The notes under the pieces were generated by a model. That model searched no databases. It was not told the DNA's origin and saw only the letters and a list, made by a program, of their open reading frames with translations. A program made the translations under genes and the position numbers. A stretch of DNA of 64,000 nucleotides, from NCBI GenBank assembly GCA_020809705.1, contig CP085835.1, positions 682,001 through 746,000 of the forward strand. Reading direction: 5' to 3'. This document shows positions 45,755 to 57,005 of this stretch, piece by piece; the first letter of the stretch is position 1; the number at the start of each line of letters is the position of its first letter. The DNA is from Calonectria ilicicola (lineage: Eukaryota; Ascomycota; Sordariomycetes; Hypocreales; Nectriaceae).

Positions 45755-48700
45755 TGTTCAAGGCGCGACCGTATCAATTGGGGGATTTTTTAATTTTTTT
45801 TCTCACACACACAATAGCTTGTCACAGTCAAACACACAGAGAGAGTGACAAGAAAGAGCGAGTGGTGCAGATTGCAAGTTGCGACAAAACAAAACCGGTG
45901 GTGCGACTGGGTTTAAATCTCACGATGCTTCGTCAAGCTGCTGGGTTGGTTCCTCTGGCTGACCTCTTGTCCCAGCTGATGGTGGTGGGGCAGGCGGCGC
46001 ACACCGCAGCCGCATGCGAGCAGGGGCCGGTTCCAAGTTTTTACGTCGGCATAGGTAACGGGACATGGACAATTGGAAAAAGATATGGCGAAAAAGGCCA
46101 TCTCGCAAGTATTGATACAAGTTATATTTACGACAACTCACAGCAATCCGCCCAATGCGGCTCTCGTGAACCCAGTTCTCCTGTCAAGCACGAACCCCTC
46201 GAGTGATAATCGGCACCCGAAATGGGAATTTTTCGGCGACGCTAGCCCCGTCGCCACTCTTTCTGGTACGATGCAAAATCTATCCATCGCCTGACCTGCT
46301 GTAAACTGGGTCTGATAAACCTGTGACAGGTCAAAAAACGTTGCAAAGATAGTGCCTACATACAGCACATGCTGCAGCATCGGTCAATCCATCAATTGGG
46401 TTTTTGAGCATGTCAATTTAAACCCCTATCTGCCCCCCCCAAAAGTTTTCCTGTTTCCTCTTTGGACTTTTTTGACATCGAGAATACCCAAAAATCCTAC
46501 CCAACCCCAATTTCAACAATCGGTGTGCAAAAGGACATCCCTCTCCCACTTTGCGGACACCACGCCTGTCGCTACGGTCCATATTGCATGAAATTCGCAG
46601 CGCTGCGGGCGCGCAACGAAAAACAGAAATTTTTGTCGAGGTGCTTGGTGGAGATGTGGCGCAGAAGCCCGAATTCGGCAATCATGTACGGTAAGACTTC
46701 GGAGAAACAACCAAACAGGAAAGTGGCGCATGCCGTCAAGCCACAATGTCCACTTCAAGTTAGTTGAGTAAGCCCCAAGGCGGCAGCCAAGTACCGCACA
46801 AGAACGTGTATTGCGAAATTGTAGAGCAAAAGATCCAGTTCCAAGACATAAACATAAAAATAGATGAATGAATAAAGAGGGAAATTCTCTCTTGGATCAA
46901 AACTTGTCCAAGTTTATCATGAGAAGACGGGAAAAACAACAATTGATCTCACCGAATATTAGCCGTCGTACAAATTCTCACCATGTAGGGTAAGTGATCA
47001 ATTTTTAGCAATGGAAATCCAGTGAGCCTTTCTGCGCGCACACATCAATTTTGCTAGGTGCACAATTTAACAACTATTCTAGACTGTTGTACCATGGGGT
47101 AAAAAACTGGTCAACAATTGCCATCGCGGCGACCACTATAGTACGCAACAGTGATGAAGAGTCCCTGTACGAGTAATTAGTTTATGGAGAGCTAATTGTG
47201 GTGGATTTGGCTCTTGCTAACGGCTGAGAAAGCTATCGGCAATAGTGAGGATGGAGAAATTTTTTTTTTTAAAAAAAAGAGCCTTCTAGCAATAATGTGC
47301 CAAATATCTTAAGTCTGTGTGTGTACTCAGCAAAAAGTATATGTGCGTGCAGGAAAACCCATCTACTACGCAACTACAGACCGGGCTGGGTCGTTGTGGC
47401 CTCGGGTGCCTGAGTCTTCCGAAACGCTTAACCTATTGCTACTCTCTGTTCACATTTTCTACATTATATTCCATTTTTCCAAATTTTCTTTCTTTCTTTT
47501 TTTTTTTTTTAACAAAAAACAAAACCTTTTTGGCATCTCTTCAACTGTGGACCGACCGAGCTCCATCCAAGCACATCGGTTAGGAATTGCGCACTTGGCG
47601 TTCTTTTTTACTTAAGGGGTATCCTCGATCATAATCGGCTGTGTCATTACAAATTGCTACCTCGGCAAATGATCATTTTCACGGATAAATCACTATCTTG
47701 CTTTGTTGAAAAGTATCGTGGGGTGGCCTTCCAATATCAAACAACGCACATTCGGCTAGTGGTGTAGACTCCGTCTGCTTGAGAGCTGCCTTGATTTCAT
47801 CGCAAACTGTATGTGCGCGCCAACATCGGGTTACGAAGTTCGCCAAGGCCCTTCCTTCGCAAAGATGACGCTCATTGAATAGAATGGGATGCTAATAGCG
47901 GACTTTCATAAGCCGTGGATAGGAGCGAGTGCTTTGCCACATCACTAGCTTTAGTACTAAAGTATGTTCCTTGGGTCCATCAGGTTGGCGGTCTTGATAG
48001 TGATAGAGATTGTACCCTAGCATATGCAGAGAAATGTCCCTGTCTACGGCATTGGTACATTTGAACTGATCCGGACCGGGCACATCAAACCGTTCCTATG
48101 ACACAAATGCTACTGCCAATGTAGCTAAAAGTGGAAGGTCGTAAAGATAAACCTAGGTTCTGAATGACATCCCTCCAAATGGCGTAATGGTTGTTTTGAT
48201 GAATACATTGTTGGATTTGTGAATGGCTGCGGACACTCAACTGCGCTATGAAAACCTTCTCCTCACCTTCTCGCACCCATGACGTAAATATTGACCATCT
48301 CAACGCAACCCCTCAAACTTGGCGTAGCCAAGTCTACAAAGTCTGTTGATCACACCTGCAACCAGTAACCTGGGTTCGAGACCAGGCTTCCCAAACTGCT
48401 GGTAGTGGTGGGTTGCAATGACATCTCATGGCGGGCGAAGCCTGGATACTATCAAGTTATCGCTTCCAGTAACCTAAATTTCGACGATAGATTGTTCCAG
48501 AAAGGGTATGATGTCGCGTGATCATCCTGCGCATGCGCGTTTCGAATGCAGGGAACGGATTAGACCTTAGGTGTGCCAAGAAGTAAACCCTTGACAGATG
48601 TGGGCAAGGTTCTGTGACACAATCTCGGGGTCCGGGCCCTGTTGCATGCCGATATAATATAATTCTCTTGGCAATTACGCCCTTCGGTGCCAAGCCGCTG

Positions 48701-49986
48701 CTATCGAACGACAGGATGGTCTGGAATTTTTAGGTTTTCTGGGCTGAAACGGTCCTCCTATGCCAAGACCGTTGAGTGAGTATGTCATACCAAAATGCGC
48801 CCTGCGTGGTACTGCCCTATGCTTTCCAAGGTTGGTCCAAATACGAAAAGGCTGTGATTTGTCAGCGCACGTTTTTACGATACTCATACGATGGAGCAGC
48901 ACATGAATACCAGCCCGAATTTCCGAATTAAGGCGTTAAAGCCCTCAGGTTAAAGGAAGACGCAACTATACTCGGGAATCAATTGTATCTTTTAAACCAA
49001 GTAGTAAATAATATATTAATCCCGCAAAAAGCATCCGCAAGTCATGCTGATGGAAGATTACAAATGAACTTGAATTCGGTGAGGGCTGTGCACTTGGCCA
49101 TCCCAAAACCGGTATGTCGCCCAAAGCTATCGGCATTGGCGAAGTGGTTCAGGTGGAAGTAATAGGCTTGCACTCACCAGGCGATCGTAGGGATTATTTA
49201 ACTGTTACAAAACGTAGCTTATTCTTATCGGAACACAGGTGGCATAATCCGCCCGCATGGATTCCATAATTGAGATTTAGATCGGCTCCTCCTCCACGGC
49301 TATGCCGAGGGGTTTTGGCCAATTGCAGTGTGCCCATGCTTCGAATATGCCTGGCGCGATGTCGAACTTGGTCAATGCTCGTCATCAATCAAACCTAAAG
49401 CTATTGTCCCTAATGTATACGGGATACCTAGGTTTTAGGTTGAACAGCGGCCCCCCCTGTCAGAGCTTGGGGTACTGGCACCCCTTAGATGTCACAATCT
49501 GTCACCGTTACGGTTATGCCGGGCGTAGAACGAGCGCAAAACCTTCGAGAACATTGAGGAGTAATGGGACTAAAGGTGATTTTCGGGATAAGCGTGACCG
49601 GAGCTGTGGGATGGGATTGCTCAAGTTGAAACAGGTCTCCACGCTTGGAACTGGGCTGAGCCAACACCAGTATGTCACTGCGACCAGGGTGTCAAAAGTT
49701 TCTTTCTCCGGGGTCTCTCTCGCTTGGGGAAGGGAATCGAAGACAGTTAAGCGTTATTATACACTTCAGATAAGGTGTGCAGCCCCAGTCGCTGGTCATG
49801 TACTGACGGCTTTATTTGAAGCCCGAGAATGCCTCGATTTCGTGTTTTTCTTCTCTTCTGTCAGTTTTCAGACCTGATCAACACTCATTAGATCTCTTGG
49901 CGGGCTTTGAATATCTCTTTACATTCGTGAACTCGTGTATTGTTATTATATTTTCAGTTTGATCCAGTATTTTTGCTTTTGCAACC
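45755..49986. other. Gene-poor 4.2-kb region
   Basis: No supported gene. Short frames on both strands lack domains and splice logic. It includes a T/A hairpin tract at 47260-47278, a T-run near 47490-47510 and scattered AT-rich stretches. A segment near 48320-48395 contains a B-box-like GGGTTCGAGACC but does not fold as a tRNA (see rejected list). Confidence 0.45.
47260..47278. repeat. Poly-T/poly-A palindromic tract
   Basis: Eleven T residues directly followed by eight A residues, self-complementary, like the tract at 10725-10747. Confidence 0.8.
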
Positions 49987-51084
49987 ATGGTACGCCCTAT
50001 GCAGGTCCTTTTTGGCGCCTTTGCTGCCTTTGCCCCTGGCGCCCTGGCATCTTGCGCCTATGGAACTCACTTGCACCGCCGAACTGGTGAAATCGCCGAG
50101 CCCAACTTCAGCTACTATGGTGCCAAGGTATGTAGACGAGAAATTTGATACTTCGAAAATCGGAAAGATCGTCAAATTGTTAACACTAGAGACTAGGGCC
50201 CAGCTGCTTGGCACGTCATTGACGACGACTATTTTGCCTGCGCCAATGGCACAAACCAATCTCCTATCAGCATTGCTGCCAACAACACCGACTTTGTGAA
50301 CTCTACCGGTTTAACGTTCAATCTCACCGATTGGCCCGCTGGAGCCGTTTTTGAGCATCTTGGAACCACCATCGAAGTCATTGCACTCGGCGGAAACCTG
50401 ACCCTTGAGGGAACCGAGTACTCGCTTGTCCAGTTCCACTTCCATCTCCCCAGTGAACATCTTGACGATGGAAACAGCTACCCCATGGAGGTCCACTTTG
50501 TGTGGCAGAGCGCTGCATCTCAGCTTGCTGTTACCGGTCTTTACATCGACGTTGATTACTATGGAGCTGTCCACCCTCTCTCCTCCATGGCAACTGACCA
50601 GTATAAGAAGAAGAAGATCCAGGGCGCCAAGTCCAAGGTTACAGGTAAGAGGAATTGGGTTTATCCAAAAGTATGGGAACACACAAGCTAACCCTTGAAT
50701 CAAAAGGCGCTGAGGTGATCGAGAACGCTTCGGATTTGATTGAATCTGTCCTGGCTCTCTCTGACCAGATCCCCTCGCTTGGAAACAACATCACCATTCA
50801 CGACCTTCCCATGTCGTTCATCGGTGATACGCTGAAGAACGGTAGCTTCCACCAGTAAGTAGACCCCTGAATCATTTGGTGTTTATCAGGAAATTAAAAC
50901 CCTGTCTAGCTACCACGGCTCCCTCACGACTCCCCCCTGCAGCGAGGGTGTGGAATGGTACCTCTCCGACCAGTTGATCCACATCACTAGCGATTCGTTC
51001 ATCAAGGCCCGCAAGGCCCTCGGCTACAACGCCCGTTTCCCCCAGGGCAACCCCGGCGACACCAATGTGCTTTCTCTTGAGTAA
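49987..51084 (+). CDS. Secreted alpha-type carbonic anhydrase
   Basis: Four exons, 49987-50127, 50197-50644, 50707-50854 and 50910-51084, join to 303 aa. A signal peptide (MVRPMQVLFGAFAAFAPGALA) and several N-glycosylation sites (NGTNQS, NNTDF, NLTLEG) mark it as secreted. The alpha-CA core is clear: NQSPIS, the zinc His pair in QFHFHLPSEH, the third His in MEVHFVW, and the substrate-pocket strand SLTTPPCSEGV. Cys residues in CAYG, CANG and PPCSEG could form the stabilising disulfide. The enzyme interconverts CO2 and bicarbonate outside the cell. Alpha-CAs occur in filamentous ascomycetes but are absent from common yeasts. Confidence 0.95.
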
Positions 51085-51998
51085 AATTTTAATCAGAATT
51101 GCATTTTTTTTTCTTATGCGTGGTTGATTTACGCTATCACTGAACCGGGGGCTATTTGGGATAGCATTTTAGCGAGATAGTGTCAAAAACTAGAGAGGAC
51201 CTTTGACCGGATGCCCTCTAGCACTTGAACAGAGTTTGAGTTGTACGAAAAATAAACCTCAGATTTTGGCATAATATGGACCCCTTTTATTTATTAATGT
51301 GACCCAAGCTACGTTGGTTTGGCTTTGTGGAGCCGACCTTGGCCATAGCTCTTTCACCAGGAACGCCAGGCTACCAGACGATAGAGTCATTGCCATTATC
51401 TTGTCAAATTTTCGTACTACTTATTACCGATGAACGCAGGGCGAAGATAAAAGCAAAAGTAGATGGGGTAGCTGTCAAGTCTCATTAGTTCTCGTGTGCT
51501 GACACAGGTGGCTGAAACGTCAGCAGGACGCGAATCAAGTCTGTGCGAATGTGGGTATGGTGGTGGCCTATTCTATTTTTGGAGAATCACCATTTTCCTA
51601 ATTTGGGATTGAGATGAAAGACCTTTGAGGAACGAAACTGGACAAGCGCCTAGGTTTGAATGTGAGAATATGCATGAGATTTCTAGCCCAAGGGCTCTAG
51701 ATATACCCTAGATTGTCTTGAGGAGTCTACTGAAGCATTTACAACCCTATTTTAGATGGTACTTGCTCCACAGGGACGGTTTTATCCGCCTTAACCGTCC
51801 GTCCCGAATTCTAGATACCCGTTGGCCAACCGTGCCCCTTCCGCAGGGTCTAACCAGGATGTGAAAACTGTATGTCACTTAGGTTTTCTAGACTGCTCTA
51901 TATGAAGCTTTTTTAATCAAATAAATAACCATAGAAGAGAGAGAAATGAGTTTAAACTATCATGATGAAATATGATACTATTTTGCCACATATTTCAA
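51085..51998. other. Intergenic between convergent genes
   Basis: 0.9 kb between the carbonic anhydrase and aconitase X stop codons. I see no ORF, repeat or RNA gene. Confidence 0.5.
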
Positions 51999-53804
51999 CT
52001 ACATGGCAACCGCAGACATCCATTTTGGTCGCGCTTCTCTCTCAAAACTCCCTCGGCAGGCTGCATCAACACACCCGGCGAGAGAACCGAAATAAAAGTT
52101 CCGTCCAGTTAGACCGGGCCCATAATGCGCATATTTCCCTGAATTGGTAAGTATCACTTCAGCTGATGGAGGGATCACTGGCTCTGTAATCATGCACCAG
52201 CAAGTATCATTGACGAACTGGACGCCGAATTCTTCTAGCTTTCCGATGAACCCTGCCTGAGTAGCAAGCCCATAAGTTGACCGTCCGCACGTGACTATGA
52301 ATGAAACCTTTTCGTTCTTCTGTCGCTTTTCGCACAACTCTGCCAGTTTCCTAATCTCAGAAAGAGAGAAATGAGGGTTCCCGAGAGACACCAAATCAAT
52401 TTGCTTTGTTCCCGGAGAGCGGTTAAAGTTGTCCCAGCATCTAACAAGCTCTCTTAGCTCAACTTCTTTGGTGAGAACTGGCTTTTCCTTATCAATAATG
52501 GCATCTAAAGAAGTTGCTTCCGGAGTCACACCGACAATGTGGAACATGGGCGCGCTTGAAACAGTGGCAAACGCCGCCCCAAACGCCTTCAGGTCATCAT
52601 GTGATGGAGCGAGGGGCTCAAGTCCGAGCACTGCAGGGATTTGACTGTTGGCCAAAGACCCCACGCAGTAGCCCAAAATTGGGTAAAATGAATCATCAAT
52701 CTCGACAAAGGGAGTTGCAAGTTGGACAATCAACGAAGCTTTCCGATTGGTTTCGATATGAGGACCGCTTTTTGGTGCTCGACCAGTTAACGCGATGGCT
52801 GCGTCAAGGAAGTCAGGGTACTTCATAGTCCGAGCACCAAGGACGCTGTTCGCATAAACAACAGCGTTCGATTCGGCCCAAGCGACTTGGTCACCAAGCT
52901 TTGGGGCACTGTCCAGCTGATATGGCGCGCAAGTAAAAGTGGGCTTCCCACCCATGTCCGTAAACGCAGCAGCCAGCTTTTTGGCCTCTTCGCCAAACTT
53001 GACATCGACTCCTTGGGCTCGCCACCGTTTCTGATCAATGGATATTGAGTTTAGAGACGTGGGCACACAAAACTTGCCTCCCCAGTCGCGTAATCTTTCC
53101 GCAAACTGCAGCGAGCCAGGGCCTGTATAGATGCAACTGTCAATGTGGACCTGGGTGACATCCATGAGCTCTGTAGCTCCCATCACGTCCGCCATGCGTA
53201 GAATTATCTGGAATGCTGCACGAGCGGCTTCTCCGTGAACCCCTGCGGCAAGTTCCGTGTCGAGTTTCGAAAGTTTCATGCCATTTGCTGACGAATGGGG
53301 CAGACTTTCGGCGCCGTTTGGCGTCCTATGATTGGGCGTTTCTTGACTTGGGATCTCCCGAATTTCAGCACCTGAGATGCAGTGTCCGTTGACGTAGATT
53401 TGGCGCCCATTGAATTGAAGGATATGCCGGAAATCTTCCGGAGCGAGTACGATGACCGGTATGGCTCTTTCAAATATTTCCTCGGCGACTATGACCCCAA
53501 GAGTCAGAATGTCTTCGCGTCGCTGGAATATTAGAGCGCTTGGTCCCTTGTTACTCAAAAGGAGCTCTAACATGACACTGCTTCCAGTGCATGAGCCCCG
53601 ACCACCCGGAATAGCTAGAATGGCGCCTTCCAGGCATTGTCGATGCAAACCGTGGTGGTGATCGATGATCTCACCCGTTTGTGGATCGACACCGCCCCAG
53701 AAACTCAATTCTAAGTCACTCGCAATAAGTTTCCCCGACGTCTTGCCTTGAACATATGCATGTCCTTTGAGGAGGAGTTGATGCATATTATCTTTACTGG
53801 ACAT
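51999..53804 (-). CDS. Aconitase X, fused type (probable cis-3-hydroxy-L-proline dehydratase)
   Basis: Intronless, 601 aa from the ATG at 53804; an upstream in-frame codon is TTG. Residues about 8-150 are the small swivelling DUF126 domain (LSFWGGVDPQTGEIIDHHH, GGRGSCTGSSVMLELL). About 185-590 is the large DUF521/AcnX catalytic domain (HIDSCIYTGPGSLQFAERL, TLTCAP-like and VTCGRSTYGLA segments, NSGKYAHYGPG). Several conserved cysteines (IDSC, TCAP, VTCG, DTCWC) fit an Fe-S cofactor. Bacterial type-II AcnX enzymes dehydrate cis-3-hydroxy-L-proline to pyrroline-2-carboxylate; archaeal two-subunit forms act on mevalonate phosphate. The fused form and the nearby proline-racemase-family gene favour the hydroxyproline role. 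It shares a 0.55-kb promoter with a Zn(II)2Cys6 regulator. Confidence 0.92.
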   Translation of the reverse strand: MSSKDNMHQLLLKGHAYVQGKTSGKLIASDLELSFWGGVDPQTGEIIDHHHGLHRQCLEGAILAIPGGRGSCTGSSVMLELLLSNKGPSALIFQRREDILTLGVIVAEEIFERAIPVIVLAPEDFRHILQFNGRQIYVNGHCISGAEIREIPSQETPNHRTPNGAESLPHSSANGMKLSKLDTELAAGVHGEAARAAFQIILRMADVMGATELMDVTQVHIDSCIYTGPGSLQFAERLRDWGGKFCVPTSLNSISIDQKRWRAQGVDVKFGEEAKKLAAAFTDMGGKPTFTCAPYQLDSAPKLGDQVAWAESNAVVYANSVLGARTMKYPDFLDAAIALTGRAPKSGPHIETNRKASLIVQLATPFVEIDDSFYPILGYCVGSLANSQIPAVLGLEPLAPSHDDLKAFGAAFATVSSAPMFHIVGVTPEATSLDAIIDKEKPVLTKEVELRELVRCWDNFNRSPGTKQIDLVSLGNPHFSLSEIRKLAELCEKRQKNEKVSFIVTCGRSTYGLATQAGFIGKLEEFGVQFVNDTCWCMITEPVIPPSAEVILTNSGKYAHYGPGLTGRNFYFGSLAGCVDAACRGSFEREARPKWMSAVAM

Positions 53805-54358
53805 ATTGGACGCAGTGCAGTAAGTGTAACCCAACGATGCCTATGGCTTATCGACAAATGTGGGAAAGAATACTGAGGCTTGAGTCTGTATCAAATGTCA
53901 ACAATTTTTGCAGAAAAGGTCTTGAGGGATTCTGCGATGGATTTGGCGATGTAAATTTCATTTTATTTAAACCAGAAATAATTCGGTCTGCTTTGTGCAA
54001 AGTCAAAACTGACTGACGTACTTATGTCTGGGGAGATTTCGCAGTACTAACCCGAGGAGCCACCGAAAGCGGAGACTAGCAACATTGGAAACAATTCGAA
54101 TTAGCTCGCTACTAACTTGTTCTTCGAAGCTAGCACTTCTGGGCTACTGTAAAAGCCCCATCGGCAAAATGTCACCAGACCAGATAAGCATCTGCCGCTA
54201 AACACTTGGCTCTTTGTCATGCATTGGCTCCACAAGAGGAGGGGCTTCGGCCCCGCCAGCACAACCAGCGGTGGATAAATAACTAGAAGGTGACAGTTAG
54301 CCGACGGAACCGAAGAAACCGGAAGACGTGATCGAAGGTGTTGCACTCGAAGCTTAGA
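53805..54358. promoter_or_regulatory. Divergent promoter between aconitase X and its Zn-cluster regulator
   Basis: 554 bp separate the two start codons. CGG/CCG half-sites typical of Zn(II)2Cys6 factors occur, for example CGGCCCCG near 54248-54255 and CCGACGG followed by CCG and CCGG near 54301-54322. The arrangement suggests autoregulation plus control of the enzyme gene; no site is proven. Confidence 0.4.
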
Positions 54359-56817
54359 ATGAAGAGAACAGTTACTGCGGCTGCCATCCGGCGCCGGGGT
54401 CGACGGCGGGTTGCGGATGAGAACCGGAAGCGAGCTCCCAAAGCGTATGTTGGTCATTGGAATTAAGTGAAATTGACAAACAAAGCTTACTGAGGTAACA
54501 TAGGTGTGATAGATGCAAGACAAGAAAGAGCAAATGCATCGTGTCAGCACCCGGTATCTGCCAGGGATGTTCTGCGGTTAATCTACCATGTACATTCGAG
54601 AGGTAGTAACTGTTACAATACGTTAGGTGCTTGCTCTAACTCCATCTAGAGAAGAGAGGGTTACAAAAAAAGTCCATCCTGAAGGCGAGCTGTCCGCCTT
54701 ATCGGAAGAGATAACCGTTTCTCCGAAACATCCAGCGCCGAGTGGTGCCATTGAGAATGGTGCAAGCAGAATTTCAATTGAAACCAGTTGGTCACATCTC
54801 TGTTCGCTCAATAAGATAGTTCTAACCGCTCGGTACAGATCAATTAGAGAGAATACCATGGCCAAAGTTTCGATCGCATTTACTAGAAGTATTTTCTCTA
54901 GACCAAGAGGATGATTTAGATGATGAGGACCTTCCAACCTCCCAAGTCGTAAGCGGCCAGTCAATGATGCTCAATTTGACTTGGTCTAACTGTTGAAATA
55001 GATTGGTCGTCCGACGACGTTGCATCCTGCGGACTTGGTCCGGTTACAGGTTGCCATAGATGCTTTTCCACCTCGAAACGTGGCCGATTTTCTGCTCACC
55101 ATATGCACGACTTATAGCGCTGACAACTTCTTCTTTTTTGATCAAGCTCGTCTTTTAGCTGACATTGATCAATTTTATACGAACCCAACCTCTCCCCTTC
55201 GGACTGATGCGAGCTTCGTATGCCTTGCCCTAGCTGCGTTCGCACTAGGAAGCCAACGGACTCCGCTCGTGAGAACACGGGGACTAGTGGAAGGAATGTA
55301 CCCCGATGATGGTGACTCTGGGCAGATATTTTACAATCAAGCTCGAGGTTTGGTAGTCGATGTCATTGAGAGGTCTTGTTTGAGGGCAATCCAGGCCATC
55401 TTCGCACTGGGAGTCTATTTGTTGCCACAAACGGCTGTGGGGTCTTCATATGTTTATATCGGCATCGCGCTCAGAAAGGCTGTCGCATCTGACTTTCACC
55501 ATCTTGTGGATGATTCAACGGTTGACGCACACGAAAGAGAAGCACAACATCGGTTCTGGTGGTCAATATACTCACTTGAAAGGTATCCAAATCATTCTGG
55601 AAATGGTTGTAGTTTACTAAACGTTACTTAGGACACTTACCGTCAAGCTTAATCAACCTCGTTCCATCTGTGTAGAAATCATCACTACCCCACTTCCATC
55701 CCCACTGCCATCGATGGACATCCTGCAAAAGTTTGACAATGTACAACATCAATTAGCAAACGCTCGTGTAGTCAAAATACTTGATAGAATAGCGGATTTG
55801 AGGTATATAACCTAATATTTTTCAGTAGTTACTGCTAACATGAATCTTCGGCACAGTAGCTCGAATGACACGACAGACTCCACTAGCAGGGAAGCGATTT
55901 CCAAAGAATTAAAAGAGTGGAAGAAATCATTAGCATCAAATTGTAGGCTAGAGAATTTGCGCCCAAGGGATCTGACTTATCGGGCAGTGGTGCATCTCTA
56001 CATGAACTATTATTCTGCCCATATTGCTATGGGCAAAGTTTCATTGGTGGCATCGGTTCGCGCCAAGCTCCGCCATCGATTTGGTCGACAAACACAGCAA
56101 TCAGATATTACCGAGGCGACTGAGAAGCTATCAGAATCTTGTATAAAATCGGCAATGAAGCTCCTTCGGCTACTGGAGAACTTGGCCCGCACTGGAAACA
56201 TGGCTCGCTTTTCCTTTACCGACTTTCAGGCCTGTAGCACCGCGACTGTCGTCGTTATCATAGCCTTTGTCCTGGATCGGGATTCTATATATGAGAACCG
56301 TATAATATTTGGGTTAGAATGTCTTCATAAAATGGCTGTTGGCAATGTAGCCGCTTTATCAGCTGTTAGATATGTTGAGACTCTACGTTCTATCGCGAGC
56401 AAGGCCGCGGCGAAGCTCGACCAAACAGACACTCCTCCGCCAGGGTCTGATGACTTCCTCACCCCTGCAATTGGAGTGAAGTATCGAGAGTGGACCGAAT
56501 GGCTTTCTAAGGCCCAGCGATCCCAATCAGAATGTCGGCTCGGAGGGCCGAATGTCGGGTCGGTGTCACAACCCGACATTTGGTATCCCTATGCAACAAG
56601 CGGCAATGGAGATGCTAGCAGGAATTTCCCACCGGAGGCTATGCCATCTTCTTCGCCTCTTCCTCAAATTGATACGCAAGGCACTTCTGTACCATGTCGA
56701 CCTTTGGGAGCTGGCGACGATTTTCTTTCTGCGCCGTATTACGATGACCAGACGTTCCTATTGGGTATGACAGGTCTCGATGTGTTTGACTTTTCTACAG
56801 TCATCAACGACTTGTAA
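54359..56817 (+). CDS. Zn(II)2Cys6 fungal transcription factor
   Basis: Best model has seven exons: 54359-54444, 54504-54602, 54650-54759, 54839-54948, 55002-55582, 55632-55802 and 55857-56817, in phase to 705 aa. Exons 3 and 4 are least certain. Residues 30-58 form a perfect C6 zinc cluster (C30, C33, C40, C48, C51, C58; CX2CX6CX7CX2CX6C), preceded by a basic tail RRRGRRR. An acidic linker (DQEDDLDDED) leads to the fungal_trans middle homology region, with ADFLLTICTTYSADNFFFFD and FWWSIYSLERTLTVKLNQPRSI. It should bind DNA as a dimer at CGG half-sites. Divergent from aconitase X, it is the likely pathway-specific regulator. Confidence 0.88.
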
Positions 56818-57005
56818 TGGTAGAGAAGTCTTCTGGTACCTAGGGTTAAAAACTCTGTCAAATCTATATCCTAAATTCTTTATGGCTTGAACTTCGCGAT
56901 ACTGCAAATGAGTAAACTTAAGAGTCTGCGGTGACGATAGTACGAATGATAATATATTAAGCAAGAAATAAGGATATAATTACTTTCTTATTATTAGTCC
57001 TCTAT

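Noticed and set aside
48320..48395. tRNA-like segment with a B-box-like GGGTTCGAGACC
   Set aside because: The T-arm pairs perfectly only with an eight-base loop, and no 5' acceptor strand complementary to the 3' end lies at the right distance.
49302..49877. 191-aa plus frame upstream of the carbonic anhydrase
   Set aside because: Basic, irregular composition, no domain, no supporting splice structure; more likely chance within a promoter region.
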